A program made the position numbers and the translations under genes. The notes under the pieces are model-generated. The model made no database searches and had not been told where the DNA came from. It saw only the letters and a list, made by a program, of their open reading frames with translations. Below are positions 39,455 to 49,959 of a DNA stretch of 64,000 nucleotides, piece by piece. Position 1 is the first letter of the stretch. Each line of letters opens with the position of its first letter. The DNA comes from Leishmania mexicana MHOM/GT/2001/U1103. Taxonomy: Eukaryota; Euglenozoa; Kinetoplastea; Trypanosomatida; Trypanosomatidae. Where the stretch lies: assembly GCF_000234665.1 (NCBI RefSeq), contig NC_018315.1, positions 295,932 through 359,931 of the forward strand. Reading direction: 5' to 3'.

Positions 39455-41344
39455 CATCGTGCGATGGTGGCACAGGATGTGAGCGAATGTTGGGTGGGGG
39501 AGGGGGGATACACGGTTGTCTACTGCACGCGCTGGCCGTGCAACTGGTGCGTTTTTATTTCCCTTTTCTCTTTTCAACTGCTTTCCCCACGTCGTTGTCC
39601 CGGAGCACACAACGCTATTCACGCGTGGTCCGTCAACACCGTCGAAAGTGTCCCTCCCTCCCTCCCTCTCCTTCTCTGCCTCCACTTCGCCCACCTTCGA
39701 GCTCGCCTCTTCCTTCGTTGTTGTCGTTGTGCGTGTTTGCCGCCCGGAGATCCGCTACACGTTTTCCTTTTTTTCCGTTTCGCTTCTACTAGACCGGTGC
39801 GCTCTCCCGCCCCTCCCCCACGTGCGTTGTGTGGAAATGGGGAAGGAGGCGACGAGGGATGGACATGGGCGGTGAGGAGAGGAGGGGGGAGGGGGGAGAA
39901 GTGTATGTGCGTGTATGTGTACAGTCGTGGATCATGTGGGGAGCAGGTCTGCATCCTCGTTCTCCCTTTCTCTTCCTGTGGCTGCGATGCCTCCCTCTCT
40001 TGTAAGTCCTTCGGATGTCGTGCCCACATGTGGGTGTCTTGTTGCATTTTTTTCGCGGGCTCAACACCCCTTCGTCCCACCAACACCGCCACCACCACTG
40101 CAGCACGTGGGAAGCGCCTCCACATACATATACATACACACTGGAACATATCGTTCCTTCTCCTTTTGAACTGGATCACTCCTCGCTTGCCTGCTGGCCT
40201 CTCTCCCATCGTATCGGTGCGCCATACCTGCCACAGCCACGCTTTATATTTCGCTGCTGGGCTTTCGTTCTGTATGGGCTATGCATGGTGTGTGCGTGCG
40301 TGCGCGCGTGTGTGTGTGGCCATCCGTCTGTGTCTGTGTTGGCTTGTGTTCTCGCCTCGCCATGACACTTGTCGACGCGCACACGCACTGGGAGGGAGGC
40401 GAAGAGGCCCCCCCCCCTCAGCAACAATATATCTGTATCTATATATGGTCATTCTCTATAACGCATCAACAAGACGGGAACGCAGAAGCGTACTGTGTTG
40501 CCTCTCGTGAAGAGGCCGAAGGATCGCAAGAGGAGGGGTGGGTGTGGATGAAGGGACGGTAGACGGTATGACAAGTCTCACAGAGTGGTACAAATACGGT
40601 CTCGGGGAGGTGGGGAGGGGGGGAGCAAGAGGGACGGTGTTCAGTAAGGGTACGGCTGTGATCGCGAAGGAGGCTACCGCGATGGGGTGTGCAATAAAGG
40701 GCGCGCGCGCAAGAAGATGGGGGGAGGGAGAGGGAGAGGGAGAGGGAAGAGGATGACACAGTTAAATCATTTTTTTCTACGTTCCTTCTTTCTGTGCGTA
40801 TGCGTGTGCGTGTGTCTTTTCCAGGAAGAAGCGCGCCTTGCCGGCTCCCTCCCTCCCTTCTTTCCTCCCTTCCTCCCTCCTCCCTCCTCCCACTTCCCCC
40901 CCCCTCTCCCCCTATCGCCACCCCCGCTTGGTTTTGTTTTGTTTTTCTCTTCCTTTCCATCTCTGGCTGTGGGCCTAATTGGGACCCTTCCATCTCGTAT
41001 CAACTTCCTTCCTCTACATCCTGTTAACGGACAGAGCACATTGCCGGGTGCGTCTACGTGGGTGTGAGTGATGTGGTGCGCATAGACGCTTTCCTTCCTT
41101 CATTTTTTTTATTGTTGTGTGTACGTTGTGTGTGTGTGTGTCGTCATCGCCGCCGTCGCTTTGGTGGCAGTGGCGGTGTCTTGATCGTTTTGTTAAGTCT
41201 TCACCTCTGCCAACGATGCAAGGTCAATGCAAGCGCTGGCCAATATCTACCACCAGAGCGTTACCACCGACCGCGTCGGTACTAAATGGCAAAAGAGGGG
41301 GGAGAGGGAGGGGCCCTTGTGCCCTTTCTGATGCTGAACATTGC

Positions 41345-43170
41345 CAATGGTAGTCTCACACCCTCACTCCGCCCCACCCTGTGACGCTGGCCAGCAACTC
41401 GTGCCAGCTCCTCGAGCGAATCGCCTCGCAACGACTGCGCGGCCATGTAGGCGACACGGTCGAATCACAGCAGTCTGTCTTCCGTCCCTCCCCCCGCTCC
41501 ACTGCTCCACCGCAGACCCCGTGGACTTGCACCTCCGAAAAGTAGTGCGGCGCGGGCCAGGTATAAAGATGAGAGCACTGTCGGTGGATTCTACGCTGGG
41601 ACGTTCGACGCACTAGATCATGGCGTTGAAGAGGTTCAACGTTGACCCATACCGTACTCGCAGGATCATGGGTTTCGCAGACTATCGCCCTGCCTGTATT
41701 CACTCCCCCACGGAGAAATCAACGAGGTCCAGCTTTTCACCCGGAGTTGCACAAGGGTCTCTCGCAGGGCCTTCTTCCCTTCATTGTAGTAGACTCGCTG
41801 GGGGTGGAGCTCAGCAAGGCCCCCGGACTGCACCATGCCTCCTTTGCTGAGGACATCGAAGTCCTCACGCCCTCCTCAGACAAGCTTGTCATACAAGTTA
41901 CAGCGCAATCCACCCTCTGAATGGGGCAGCACTGGACACTGGAGCACGTCATGCAGCTAAGTGCCCCCCCCCTCCTCCCTCCACCTCAAAAAAAAACGAG
42001 GTACGCACTCTTGGGGGGGGGGGCGACACCGCAACCAACTGAAAGTATCCGTGGCACGCACGTGTCCGACGGAGGATCGCCATACCCCGCGTTCGCCGCG
42101 TGGGCGTTCAACCAAGATGTGGAAGGGGCTGACGGGTTGCAGAGGTTGTCAAAGAAGTCAGGGCTCGGCTTGTCAGGCGGAAGGCAGTGCGCTCGAACGG
42201 ATGGGTGTCTGTCAGAGGATTCACTTCGCTCTTCCTACATGGCGCTGCTTGAATCAAAGCTGGTCTAGGGTGGCACCGCGTGGTGGGACAGTGCTGCTCG
42301 GAAGCTGCGCAAAGGCCCTTGAGCACCGGCACGCCAAAGCAGTTGCAGGCCGCGTGGCTACTCTCACAATACGCAGACAACAGAGACCGGCTCGAGGAGA
42401 CCGATCTCCTGCCTCCCCTCCCCCGACCCCAGAGTGCTGCTGCGCTGCGGACGCCTGCATCCCTCCGCAGCCACGCCAGGAGGCAACCTTGCTCACTTGG
42501 CGCAGGAGAGGTGCACACGCCGGATGGTGGTGTTGTCACAACGCTTCCGCTGCTCTCACGCCGGTGTGCAGGCATGGACACCCCTCGGAGCCCCGCACGC
42601 GTACACCTCCGTCATGCGCAGTGGTCGCGTGCGCGCCAGCATATCACTCCCTGGCGGGCTGCGGGCGCACATACCAGAGGAATTAAAGCCAGCAGCACGC
42701 AGGCAGCAACTCTCTCGTTTTTCGGAGCGCTCTTATTGATGGCAGATTGCGGCGTATCGGGGGGAGGGGGCACAAGCGCTGGCGCAACTGGAAGGGTGAG
42801 GCATGGCGCACAGGCGGGGGCGCAGGGACTCAGTGGGCCCTGACCTGGGGCTGCGCCACTTTCTCCCTGAGCTCACCCGGCATGCGTGTGGACCACCCCC
42901 TGCCACCCGCACGGAAGGCGCCAGCGCTTGCTGCCCTCCAGCGGGTAGACCCTTGGCGCGGCCCTCGTGGGTTAAGGCGTGCGGCGCCCCCGAGTTTTCA
43001 TCTGGCGTCGATTGCGCCGCATGCGTGCAAGGAAGGGACGAAGAAGGACCGGAGGAGACCGTTGGATACATGGCCCCAATGCGACGGCAGGGAGGGTTTC
43101 TTGTGGGCGGCCGGGATATCAGTCGCAGAGCACCGAGAGGCGGGTGAGCTGTGGCTGCGCGCGTGCACGT
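41345..43170 (+). mobile_element. DIRE: degenerate ingi/L1Tc-related non-LTR retroposon
   Basis: Pieces of a non-LTR reverse transcriptase follow in the correct order but in changing frames. At about 41381-41510, L-L-E-R-I-A-S-Q-R-L is followed by E-S-Q-Q-S-V-F-R-P. At 41583-41645, G-G-F-Y-A-G-T-F-D-A-L-D-H equals the A-x-x-x-D-F-x-x-A-F-D motif. At about 41740, G-V-A-Q-G-S-L-A-G-P is the GxPQG motif. At about 41790-41860, G-L-H-H-A-S-F-A-E-D is the FADD catalytic box with the first Asp replaced. A stop follows at 41918. Further right, weak downstream-domain traces end near 43010-43100 with a C-x2-C motif like the L1Tc C-terminal zinc finger. Several frameshifts and stops make it a dead relic, as described for DIREs in Leishmania. 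Its ends are not defined. Confidence 0.75.
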
Positions 43171-44550
43171 TTGCAGGATCGTTCGTGGTAGAGCAGACCC
43201 CAACGATGGCGAAGGCGCAAGGAGATGCCCTTGTTGTCGTTGTCGTTGCCGTTGTCGTCGTTGTGTGCGTCACCTTGTGGGCTGTCAGCACCCCTTTTTT
43301 TTCGGTGTCGTTTTACCGTCTCGCACGCTCGCTCCTCCTCCTCCATCCTTTTCCCGTCCCGTTCGCCATTGGCCCACCCGTGCGCCTACGGGTTGACTGC
43401 TTCAGAGTCGTCAACGAGCTGTGCGCCTGCATGGTCACTGTTGGTTTTATGTGTTTGGTGCCTGCACACATACACAGCTCGCGAGCACTCTATCGCCTCC
43501 TTCCTTCTGCCATATATCTCTCACCCTCCCTCCGAGGCTCGCGAGGGGGAGAGATGAGGTCGTGCCCATGCGCACACAAAGCACGCGACAGAGGGAGGCA
43601 CGGAGAGTGTGTGTGCGCGTGTGACGCTTTTTCTGTTCGCTCTCGCTCTCTCTTTTGCTTGTGTGCCTATGTATATGCCCCAATACGCTCTCCCCCTCCC
43701 TCCACCACACACACGCACACCCACACACCTCCTCCCTCCTTCCCTCTGATCATTCTGATGATGTACATGCTGCTTGTCTTGTTTTGTGCATTCTCTCACT
43801 GCTCATGCTGATCTCTCTCTCTCTCTGTGTTTTTTTTGTTGTTTACGTGGGGGAGGGGGGGGAGGGGTGCGCGCTTTTCCTTTTTCGATTGCTGTTAATG
43901 ACGTCCCTCCCCTCCCCCACCACCACCCACCACCACCAACACCAACACCTTCCACGTCGTTTTTTTTTTCCTGTTTTCCGTCGTCTCCTCCTCCGTCACG
44001 CCTTTAACCCACCGTCTCACGGGGCCATCACCACTAAGCTCTACAAGCAGACACACATATAAAAAAAAATAACGCACGAGGAAGTTAGTGAGAAGGATAT
44101 GATGTGTACATGTATGTGTCTGTGTGTGTGTGTACCATTGCCTGTTTGCAAGCCGTGTCTGATGCCGGCTGTCACTGCCGCCGTCGTGTCGCCTATGCGT
44201 TCAGGTAGAGCGCCGAGTCAGAGTTTTTCTGCGCTCGCCCCTCTCGCCTGCCTGTCGCCTTCTCTTTTCTCTTCCGGCATCCCGCCTCTACGGCGTGAGG
44301 GAATGAAAGTAACAAGATCGTATATTGTGCATCGCGGTGGCTCAGCACCCGTCAAAGGCGTAAAGACTCGTCTCGGGCGCCATCTCCGGGACTTCCTCGG
44401 GGGATGCACCTTCCACCGGTCCCTCTTCATTCACCGATGTTCTTCGCGGATAGATGTTTGCGCATAGATGCGCGCACACACGCACGATTTTTGCATCACC
44501 CCTCCCTCCCTCCCTCCCTCCACTCAATGCTGCAACACCCACCCACCCAC

Positions 44551-44565
44551 ATATATATATATATA
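44551..44565. repeat. Short (AT)n run
   Basis: Seven to eight AT units upstream of the START-domain gene. Confidence 0.8.
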
Positions 44566-44691
44566 GATACACTGACACATAGACGTGTGTGCGTGTACGC
44601 GCGCGTGTGTGCGCTCACTGAGCACAGCCTTACGCACAAGACAGCCGTGGTTCTCTCGTCGGTTATTATTATTATTACTGTGCCGTTCGTG

Positions 44692-44719
44692 CCCTTCCTC
44701 CCCTCCCCCACAACGCAAG
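44692..44719 (+). promoter_or_regulatory. Putative spliced-leader acceptor deciding the START-domain gene start
   Basis: A pyrimidine tract (44692-44709) is followed by AG at 44718-44719. The first ATG after it is 44745, which supports that start rather than the in-frame GTG at 44724. Confidence 0.55.
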
Positions 44720-44744
44720 CCGCGTGTGCACGTGCACGAAAACG

Positions 44745-45731
44745 ATGAGCAAGGAAAAGAAGACCGTCGCGGCATCCAACACGGCCCGCAGCAAGGGCCA
44801 CAGCACGGCGAGCCCGACCACGCCGGAGGTGGTGAATTACATGACGCCGTTTAGCTTTTCAGGCGAGACGCAGGAGGCGGCGGGCCGCATCTACCGCCTC
44901 CCGAGCAAGACCGACTTCTACACTTTTCGCACCTTCGCCGACTCGCTGGAGGGCTTCACCTTGCGCTACAACCGCGCCAACGAGGTGATGGTGTGGGAAA
45001 AAAAGTTGCCCAACGAGTCAATGCATGTCATCAAGGTGTTTGGTATATTTGTAAAGACCAAGGATAACCCCAGTGGCGGTGCGACCCCGACGGAGCTCTA
45101 CAACCTCTTGCAAGATCCTATTTTCCGAGAGCAGTGGGACGAGTACCGCCAGGAGGCGTTCCGCGTCTTGAGCTTGAGCGCTAACACGGATATTGGCTAC
45201 TACGCGGCTAAGAGCCCGATGCCGCTCGTGGCGAATCGCGACTTTGTGAACCAGCGCATGTGGTATGAGGCGGGCCGAGACGAGTACGTTATCTTCAACA
45301 CATCGGTGCCGCACTCGGCGGTGCCACCAACGTACCAGAAGGACGCGCACCGCAACAAGCACGGGCCGTACATCCGTGCCATCTCGAAGCTGACGGGGTA
45401 TCTGATCCGCCCATGGAAGAACCCGAAGAGCGGCGAAGTCGAGGGCGCGAGTCTCACGTACGTTACGCAGACCGACCCGGGTGGCTGGATCCCGGTGAGC
45501 CTGACAAACTACATCGCCACCAAGTTCGCCCCGAACACGATGAAGAACGTAGCAGAGGCACTGCCACAGTTCCGTCTGTGGTTCAAGGAGCAGCTGGAGG
45601 CTGGCACGTACACAAAGGACTGGGATCTAACCCCCGAGTGGTGGGTCGAGGATGGCAGCGACGACGTCGTCAAGAATGAAACGGTCGAGTTCGCCGTTAA
45701 GAAGTGGAGTGAGGAGCCCACCGTGAAGTAG
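44745..45731 (+). CDS. START-domain lipid-binding protein, STARD10/PCTP-like
   Basis: A 328-residue protein. The frame opens at a GTG (44724) but the first ATG is seven codons later, directly behind a splice acceptor. After a basic Ser/Thr-rich N-terminus the START fold covers about residues 45-290. Landmarks are an L-Q-D-P-x-F-R-E-Q-W-D motif near 125, K-S-P-M-P-L-V-A-N-R-D-F-V near 160, R-A-I-S-K-L-T-G-Y-L-I-R-P near 215, and T-Y-V-T-Q-T-D-P-G-G-W-I-P followed by the long C-terminal helix. This matches the STARD2/STARD10 branch, whose members bind phosphatidylcholine or phosphatidylethanolamine and move them between membranes. No signal peptide, transmembrane or PH domain is seen, so a soluble cytoplasmic lipid carrier is inferred. 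The ligand is not determined. It lies just right of the dead retroposon. Confidence 0.88.
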   Translation: MSKEKKTVAASNTARSKGHSTASPTTPEVVNYMTPFSFSGETQEAAGRIYRLPSKTDFYTFRTFADSLEGFTLRYNRANEVMVWEKKLPNESMHVIKVFGIFVKTKDNPSGGATPTELYNLLQDPIFREQWDEYRQEAFRVLSLSANTDIGYYAAKSPMPLVANRDFVNQRMWYEAGRDEYVIFNTSVPHSAVPPTYQKDAHRNKHGPYIRAISKLTGYLIRPWKNPKSGEVEGASLTYVTQTDPGGWIPVSLTNYIATKFAPNTMKNVAEALPQFRLWFKEQLEAGTYTKDWDLTPEWWVEDGSDDVVKNETVEFAVKKWSEEPTVK

Positions 45732-47097
45732 TTGGGGCACGGTGCACCGACGAGCATCAACTTCGCACGGATGTGTGCTCTGTGAGGATTACGAAGGTGA
45801 CAGAGAGAGAGAGAGAGGAAGCCGAGAGAAAGGGAGAGGGCGGGGAGCGGTGTTGTCGCCATGGATGCCGCTGCCACTGGTCGTGTGTACTGTTCTGTTT
45901 GGTCACCCATCGCTTTCCGCCTCCTCCTGTCATTCCATATGACGTTCCATCGTTGTCTCCGACTTGGTCGCTTCTTATCACGGACGCACTCATCATACGG
46001 GTGATTTTCTCTATCGGCGACTGCACCGCGAGACATCGTGCGCCTTTACATGGTGTTCGGGTGCTTTTTTTTTCTGGGTATGTTCATCTTGTGCGCCTGT
46101 GACCCTCTGACCTCCTCCCCACACCCCTCCTCCTCCATTCATATTTTTTTTTTGTTTGCTTGCTTACTTATTCCCCATCATGGAGGGTGTGGGCAGGGAT
46201 CATGGACGTGTGTACGCATTCTGTGGCGATAAGGATAGGAACAGCGGGGGAAACCCGTACACACATGCCGAGAAGAGGGTGGGTGGGTGAGTGGTGGTGG
46301 TGAGCGGCCAGAGGCGAGGGAGCGCAGGAGCGTGAACCACAGGTTCCCTTTGTTTTGGTCTCTCTTTTTTTTTCGGCTCAGATGAATACCCACACTCAAG
46401 CACGCGTACCCGGACATGCCTTCTGAAAATTGGTGAACTTGCCTTTTGTTAATCTTCCCCTTGCTCAGCGCGCTCTATGCAAGAGTTAGTTGCGTCCTCC
46501 CTCTTCCCGTAATTTCACCCTTGATGCCTCCAGCGCCCCTCCACGCAACGGCTTTCTCTCTCGCGCCTACGGTGCCTCTAGCAGAGAAGGTGATGCGCGT
46601 CGATGCAGCTTCCCTCGCTGTTTCTTTTGCCTGCCGCGGTGCCCGCTGCCGCCGCCTTTTGCCTTCTCCATGAGAAGGTGGCCGTTCCACCGACACGCGG
46701 GACTCTGCCGCCGCCCTCAGCTTTCTCTCCACGTCCCCTGATGCCTTTTCTCCCTCTCTCTTTCTCCATCTCTCGTGACTGCCGCCATCGTGTACACGGA
46801 CACTGCGAGTCGGCGCAGAGTGACACCACGAGCCACCGTGCGCGCGTGTGTGCTCTGCCCGGACATCCGCGATAGAGGGGTAAACTCTTTTCTCAAAGTC
46901 GCAACCCTCTTCTTCACGCCTCTCGGTCCTCCCTCATTCACCCCGCCACACACACACACACAACCTATCTACCTAGCTTGCTTGCTCTGTCGACGAAAAA
47001 GAAACGGTACCACACACTCTCACACCGTTATCCCCCTCCCCTTGGTACCATTTCCCTTCCATGTGCCCCTTGGGCACCCGTGCGACGTGGAGCCGAT
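45732..47097. other. Intergenic region, 1.4 kb
   Basis: No supportable gene. Short frames on both strands are compositional. Pyrimidine-rich sequence near 46650-47070 precedes the next gene; AG 47091-47092 could be its acceptor but would leave only five leader bases. Confidence 0.55.
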
Positions 47098-48309
47098 ATG
47101 TTCACCACGCAAGATCCTCAGGACATCGTTGTCCTGAAGACGGCAGCTTTTCGACACGCAACGCGTCGAGCGCGCCATCGAATGTCTGCCTCAAAGGCGT
47201 ACACAGCCTCGCCGCCGCGCGCAGTTTCGCAAGTAACACTACACCCAGATAGTCACGAAGCGATGAGCGGCGCACACAATACTAACAGTGGTCGTGAAGG
47301 GTTGATGGCAACGGATACGGCACGCTCGGTGCCGTGCTTCACGTTTAAGCTGCCTATACGGCCTACCGCTGGGCCAGATGCCGGCACGGGTGCTGGTGCT
47401 GGTGGCATTAGTGCACCACGCTCGCAGGTGGCGCGTGCGGCCCTGGAAGAGGCGCTACAAGAGCACGAAGCTGCGCTCCGATCCTGGGCCGATGAACCTG
47501 CACAGCACATCTCACCTAGCACGATGGAGGCGATAGGCGTCTACTTGGGTCCCGCTGCGCTGTTGTCGTCCGCGACGCAACCTCGCCAAGCACTAGAGCA
47601 ACTGCATACAGGGGCAGTGCGCATGCACTTTCAGCCCTCTGCAGACGACTCAACTTCTCGTGTGGCGGCGTTGGCCCAGCCATACTGTAGAGTCCTCGCT
47701 CAGGGATCGATGGCTGGCACGGGCATCCCAACCCGGGTGGCTCTGACGCGGACGTCAGCGGAAGCGGCAATTTCGGGCGCTGCAATGGAAGTCCATCAGG
47801 ACGCAAAGTGTGGTGTGGAGCCTGAGGCACTTTATGAGCGCTCAAGAGACGACGGGTGTGCTGCTTCCGCGTCCTCATTGTCGTCTGCATCGCAGCCACA
47901 ACGAAACCGCGAAATATTCGTCCCTCTTGCACGCAGCGCAGCTCTGATATCTGGGGCTGCCGGCGCCCCCCGTCATGGTATGCCGCTTCTGCCCTACCAG
48001 CTTCCGCTGCGTATGCGACCCAGTGTTCCGGCGCCGGGGCTGCGGAACGCATCCGCCGCAACTAGAAGCCCCTCACCGCCGGCTGAAACAACGCGACGCG
48101 CATTCCTCGACGAGCAGGCTAAGCGCTACGCGCAGTGGCGTAGCAGCCAAGCTGCCGTGCTGCACCAGCTGGCGCCTGACATGTGGGACCGCGCGTTGCC
48201 GCACTACGCAGCGCTGGATCGGCAGCCACGCGCCATGGACAGTGGTTTGCGCAACCACGCCTCCCACGTGCGTCGGTCACAGTACGATAGTGGCGTTGTC
48301 TTTGTGTAG
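47098..48309 (+). CDS. Protein of unknown function, 403 residues
   Basis: The open frame reaches back to a TTG at 46978, but the first 40 codons look like untranslated sequence, so I start at the first ATG. The frame shows the GC-rich third positions of its neighbours, which supports real coding. No known domain is recognised. The N-terminus is basic, the middle (about 95-145) has Ala/Glu-rich helices that could form a short coiled coil, and the region to 300 is Ala/Ser-rich. The last 60 residues are more complex, with R-R-A-F-L-D-E-Q-A-K-R-Y and a Trp-containing segment P-D-M-W-D-R-A-L-P-H-Y, the best candidate for a conserved motif. No signal peptide or membrane segment is visible. Probably a kinetoplastid-specific protein. 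Confidence 0.6.
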   Translation: MFTTQDPQDIVVLKTAAFRHATRRARHRMSASKAYTASPPRAVSQVTLHPDSHEAMSGAHNTNSGREGLMATDTARSVPCFTFKLPIRPTAGPDAGTGAGAGGISAPRSQVARAALEEALQEHEAALRSWADEPAQHISPSTMEAIGVYLGPAALLSSATQPRQALEQLHTGAVRMHFQPSADDSTSRVAALAQPYCRVLAQGSMAGTGIPTRVALTRTSAEAAISGAAMEVHQDAKCGVEPEALYERSRDDGCAASASSLSSASQPQRNREIFVPLARSAALISGAAGAPRHGMPLLPYQLPLRMRPSVPAPGLRNASAATRSPSPPAETTRRAFLDEQAKRYAQWRSSQAAVLHQLAPDMWDRALPHYAALDRQPRAMDSGLRNHASHVRRSQYDSGVVFV

Positions 48310-48554
48310 CGGAAGCGCTTCCGTGCCTGCATCGTTGCCGGCCTCCAGCGGTTGCTGGCGTCGCGCTCCTTCCTGCCTTTCCCGCCATCCCTCGCCGTCC
48401 CGTTTCACGTGTCGCACTCTCGCCCCTCGTTGTCACCTTTCTGACGGGGCGGGATTGCGTCGTGCATTTTCTGCACCCGCCCGCCCCTCCTCTCCCCTCC
48501 CTCCTCCCTCCCCTGGCTCGTTGCCGATCCTTGCTAACACTCACACCCACACGT

Positions 48555-48576
48555 GTATATATATATATATATATAT
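48555..48576. repeat. (TA)11 microsatellite
   Basis: Eleven perfect TA units about 250 bases after the unknown 403-residue gene. Confidence 0.85.
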
Positions 48577-48953
48577 GAGCGGACATGCGTGGCTGCACGC
48601 GTCACGCCATGCCACACGTCCGATGCGTGCGGGTGTTTGTGTTTTGCGGTGCGGAGAGTTCGCTGCTTATTCCTCCTGTACTTCACTCGACCCGGCATTT
48701 TGTGCCTCATTGTACTGTGACGTTGAAAAATGTTTTTTTTTTGAACTGAGCTCATGCGTGCATGTGCCGATTCCGAGCAGCACCGCGTCACAGCCGCGCC
48801 ACCGACCCTTCTTCTCCCTCCTCCCTAACTTTCTTTTTATATCGGTTGACTGTCTTGTCGTGCATGCACTCGTGTACACCGTCTTCTGATGTCCTCATCA
48901 CCGCCACCGCCACCGCCTCCCCTTCTTACTCGCGGGACCGTCTCTTGGTGCGC

Positions 48954-49372
48954 CGTGGGATGGCACTCGGGGTCGCTTTCCCCAATGGCTGCCAAGTGAG
49001 GGACGATAGGGGATCGTTCGATGTTTCTGTGAAGGGCGGTGCTGCGTGGGAGCGAGCTGCGGAGGCGAACACGCTTCTGCGATCGATATGATGGGCGGAG
49101 TGTCGGCGTGGCTCGAGCGCATCCCACCCCCGGCCCTCGCACTGCCTAGTGGCGTGGGGACTGCCTGACCGGGGAGCGGCTGTGAGGCGACATGCGAGGC
49201 GGCGGATTTGTAGAGTCTGGGGGCAGAGGGTGTGCTGCGATGACTGGGTCCGCATTGCTGTAGCGCGCGTGTCTAGGGCTGCCTCGCGGGACGTGGTGGG
49301 GGCGTGTGGCAGGGCCGCGGTGGTGGTGGTGGTGTCGAGGGGAGCACTGACCTCATGCTGTATGGCAGAGAA
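48954..49372 (+). mobile_element. SIDER-like degenerate retroposon, copy 2
   Basis: Homologous to copy 1 at 23497-23860 through ordered blocks: about 49039-49061 (20 of 23 bases), 49086-49098 (13 of 13) and its extension to 49128, 49264-49283 (20 of 20) and 49362-49372 (11 of 11). It is longer than copy 1 between the second and third blocks (178 against 135 bases from block start to block start). The orientation relative to transcription is the same, as expected for SIDERs in 3' untranslated regions. The presumed host message is that of the 403-residue protein. Ends are approximate. Confidence 0.65.
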
Positions 49373-49500
49373 TGGACACGCCGGAAGAAAGAAGGGCTCC
49401 GACAGTTGGACTTGCTGGTGTGTGTGTGTGGGGAGGGGAGGGGGGATGGTCACCGATGGTTTCTTCGCATCTTTGGGTGGCACTTGTCCTCTCGACCGTT

Positions 49501-49546
49501 CTTGCCCCTGCTTGCTTCTGTTGTTCCTTCCCTCTCGCTTTCTCAG
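49501..49546 (+). promoter_or_regulatory. Strong pyrimidine tract with AG, possible spliced-leader acceptor for the LRR gene
   Basis: A C/T-rich run from 49501 to 49544 ends with CAG (AG at 49545-49546). Using it would give a leader of about 410 bases with upstream ATGs. AGs at 49944-49945 and 49949-49950, immediately before the ATG at 49960, are alternatives. Confidence 0.4.
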
Positions 49547-49583
49547 GGTGTTCTTGATGGTGGTTCAATGCACGCATCTGCCG

Positions 49584-49611
49584 CACACACACACACACAC
49601 ACACACACACA
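49584..49611. repeat. (CA)n microsatellite
   Basis: About 14 CA units in the leader region of the LRR gene; a second shorter tract lies at 49758-49778. Confidence 0.85.
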
Positions 49612-49959
49612 GGGGACTTCCTCGTCGTCCTCGCCTACCGCAACCCATACGTCTTCCCATGCTTCATTGGTGTACCCTGTCTGCCTGCCACTTTTCTTTG
49701 TTGTCTCTACCACGCTCCCCTTCCTGGATCGGGCGATGGGACTTCGTGTTCCACTGCCACACACACACACACACACAAACGGATGCGTATCGTGACGCCC
49801 GCCAAGCTTGTATGCACGTGCACGCGCAACGATTTTACAGTAACCTACACAAGGAGGGGTGGCACACACGCACAGACACGCCCACGCACATCTCTGCGGT
49901 TGTTCTTGGCTGTGCTCTTCGTACTCGCTCTCTGATTCACGACAGCACAGAAGACGTAC

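Larger units (their letters stand above)
39455..44744. other. 5.3 kb gap containing a retroposon relic
   Basis: No intact gene is seen. The left part (39455-41340) is CT-, GT- and G-rich simple sequence with no credible frame. The centre (about 41340-43170) is a degenerate reverse-transcriptase element. The right part is again low complexity, with GTTGTC-type repeats near 43229-43265, poly-T and CA tracts and a TA run at 44551-44565. Confidence 0.6.
48310..49959. other. Intergenic region, 1.65 kb, with a SIDER-like repeat
   Basis: No supportable gene. It contains a (TA)11 run at 48555-48576, the second SIDER-like copy at about 48954-49372, and (AC)n tracts at 49584-49611 and 49758-49778. The 324-codon frame at 49149-50123 crosses these repeats and is not credited. 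Confidence 0.6.

Noticed and set aside
42747..43811. 354-codon plus-strand frame right of the reverse-transcriptase motifs
   Set aside because: Its left half overlaps the degenerate retroposon and its right half is GTTGTC, CT and CA simple sequence, so it is not an intact gene.
46978..47097. TTG-initiated N-terminal extension of the 403-residue protein
   Set aside because: Non-ATG start and untranslated-type composition; similar GTG/TTG extensions at 13982, 20962, 24938, 44724 and 61861 were dropped for the same reason.
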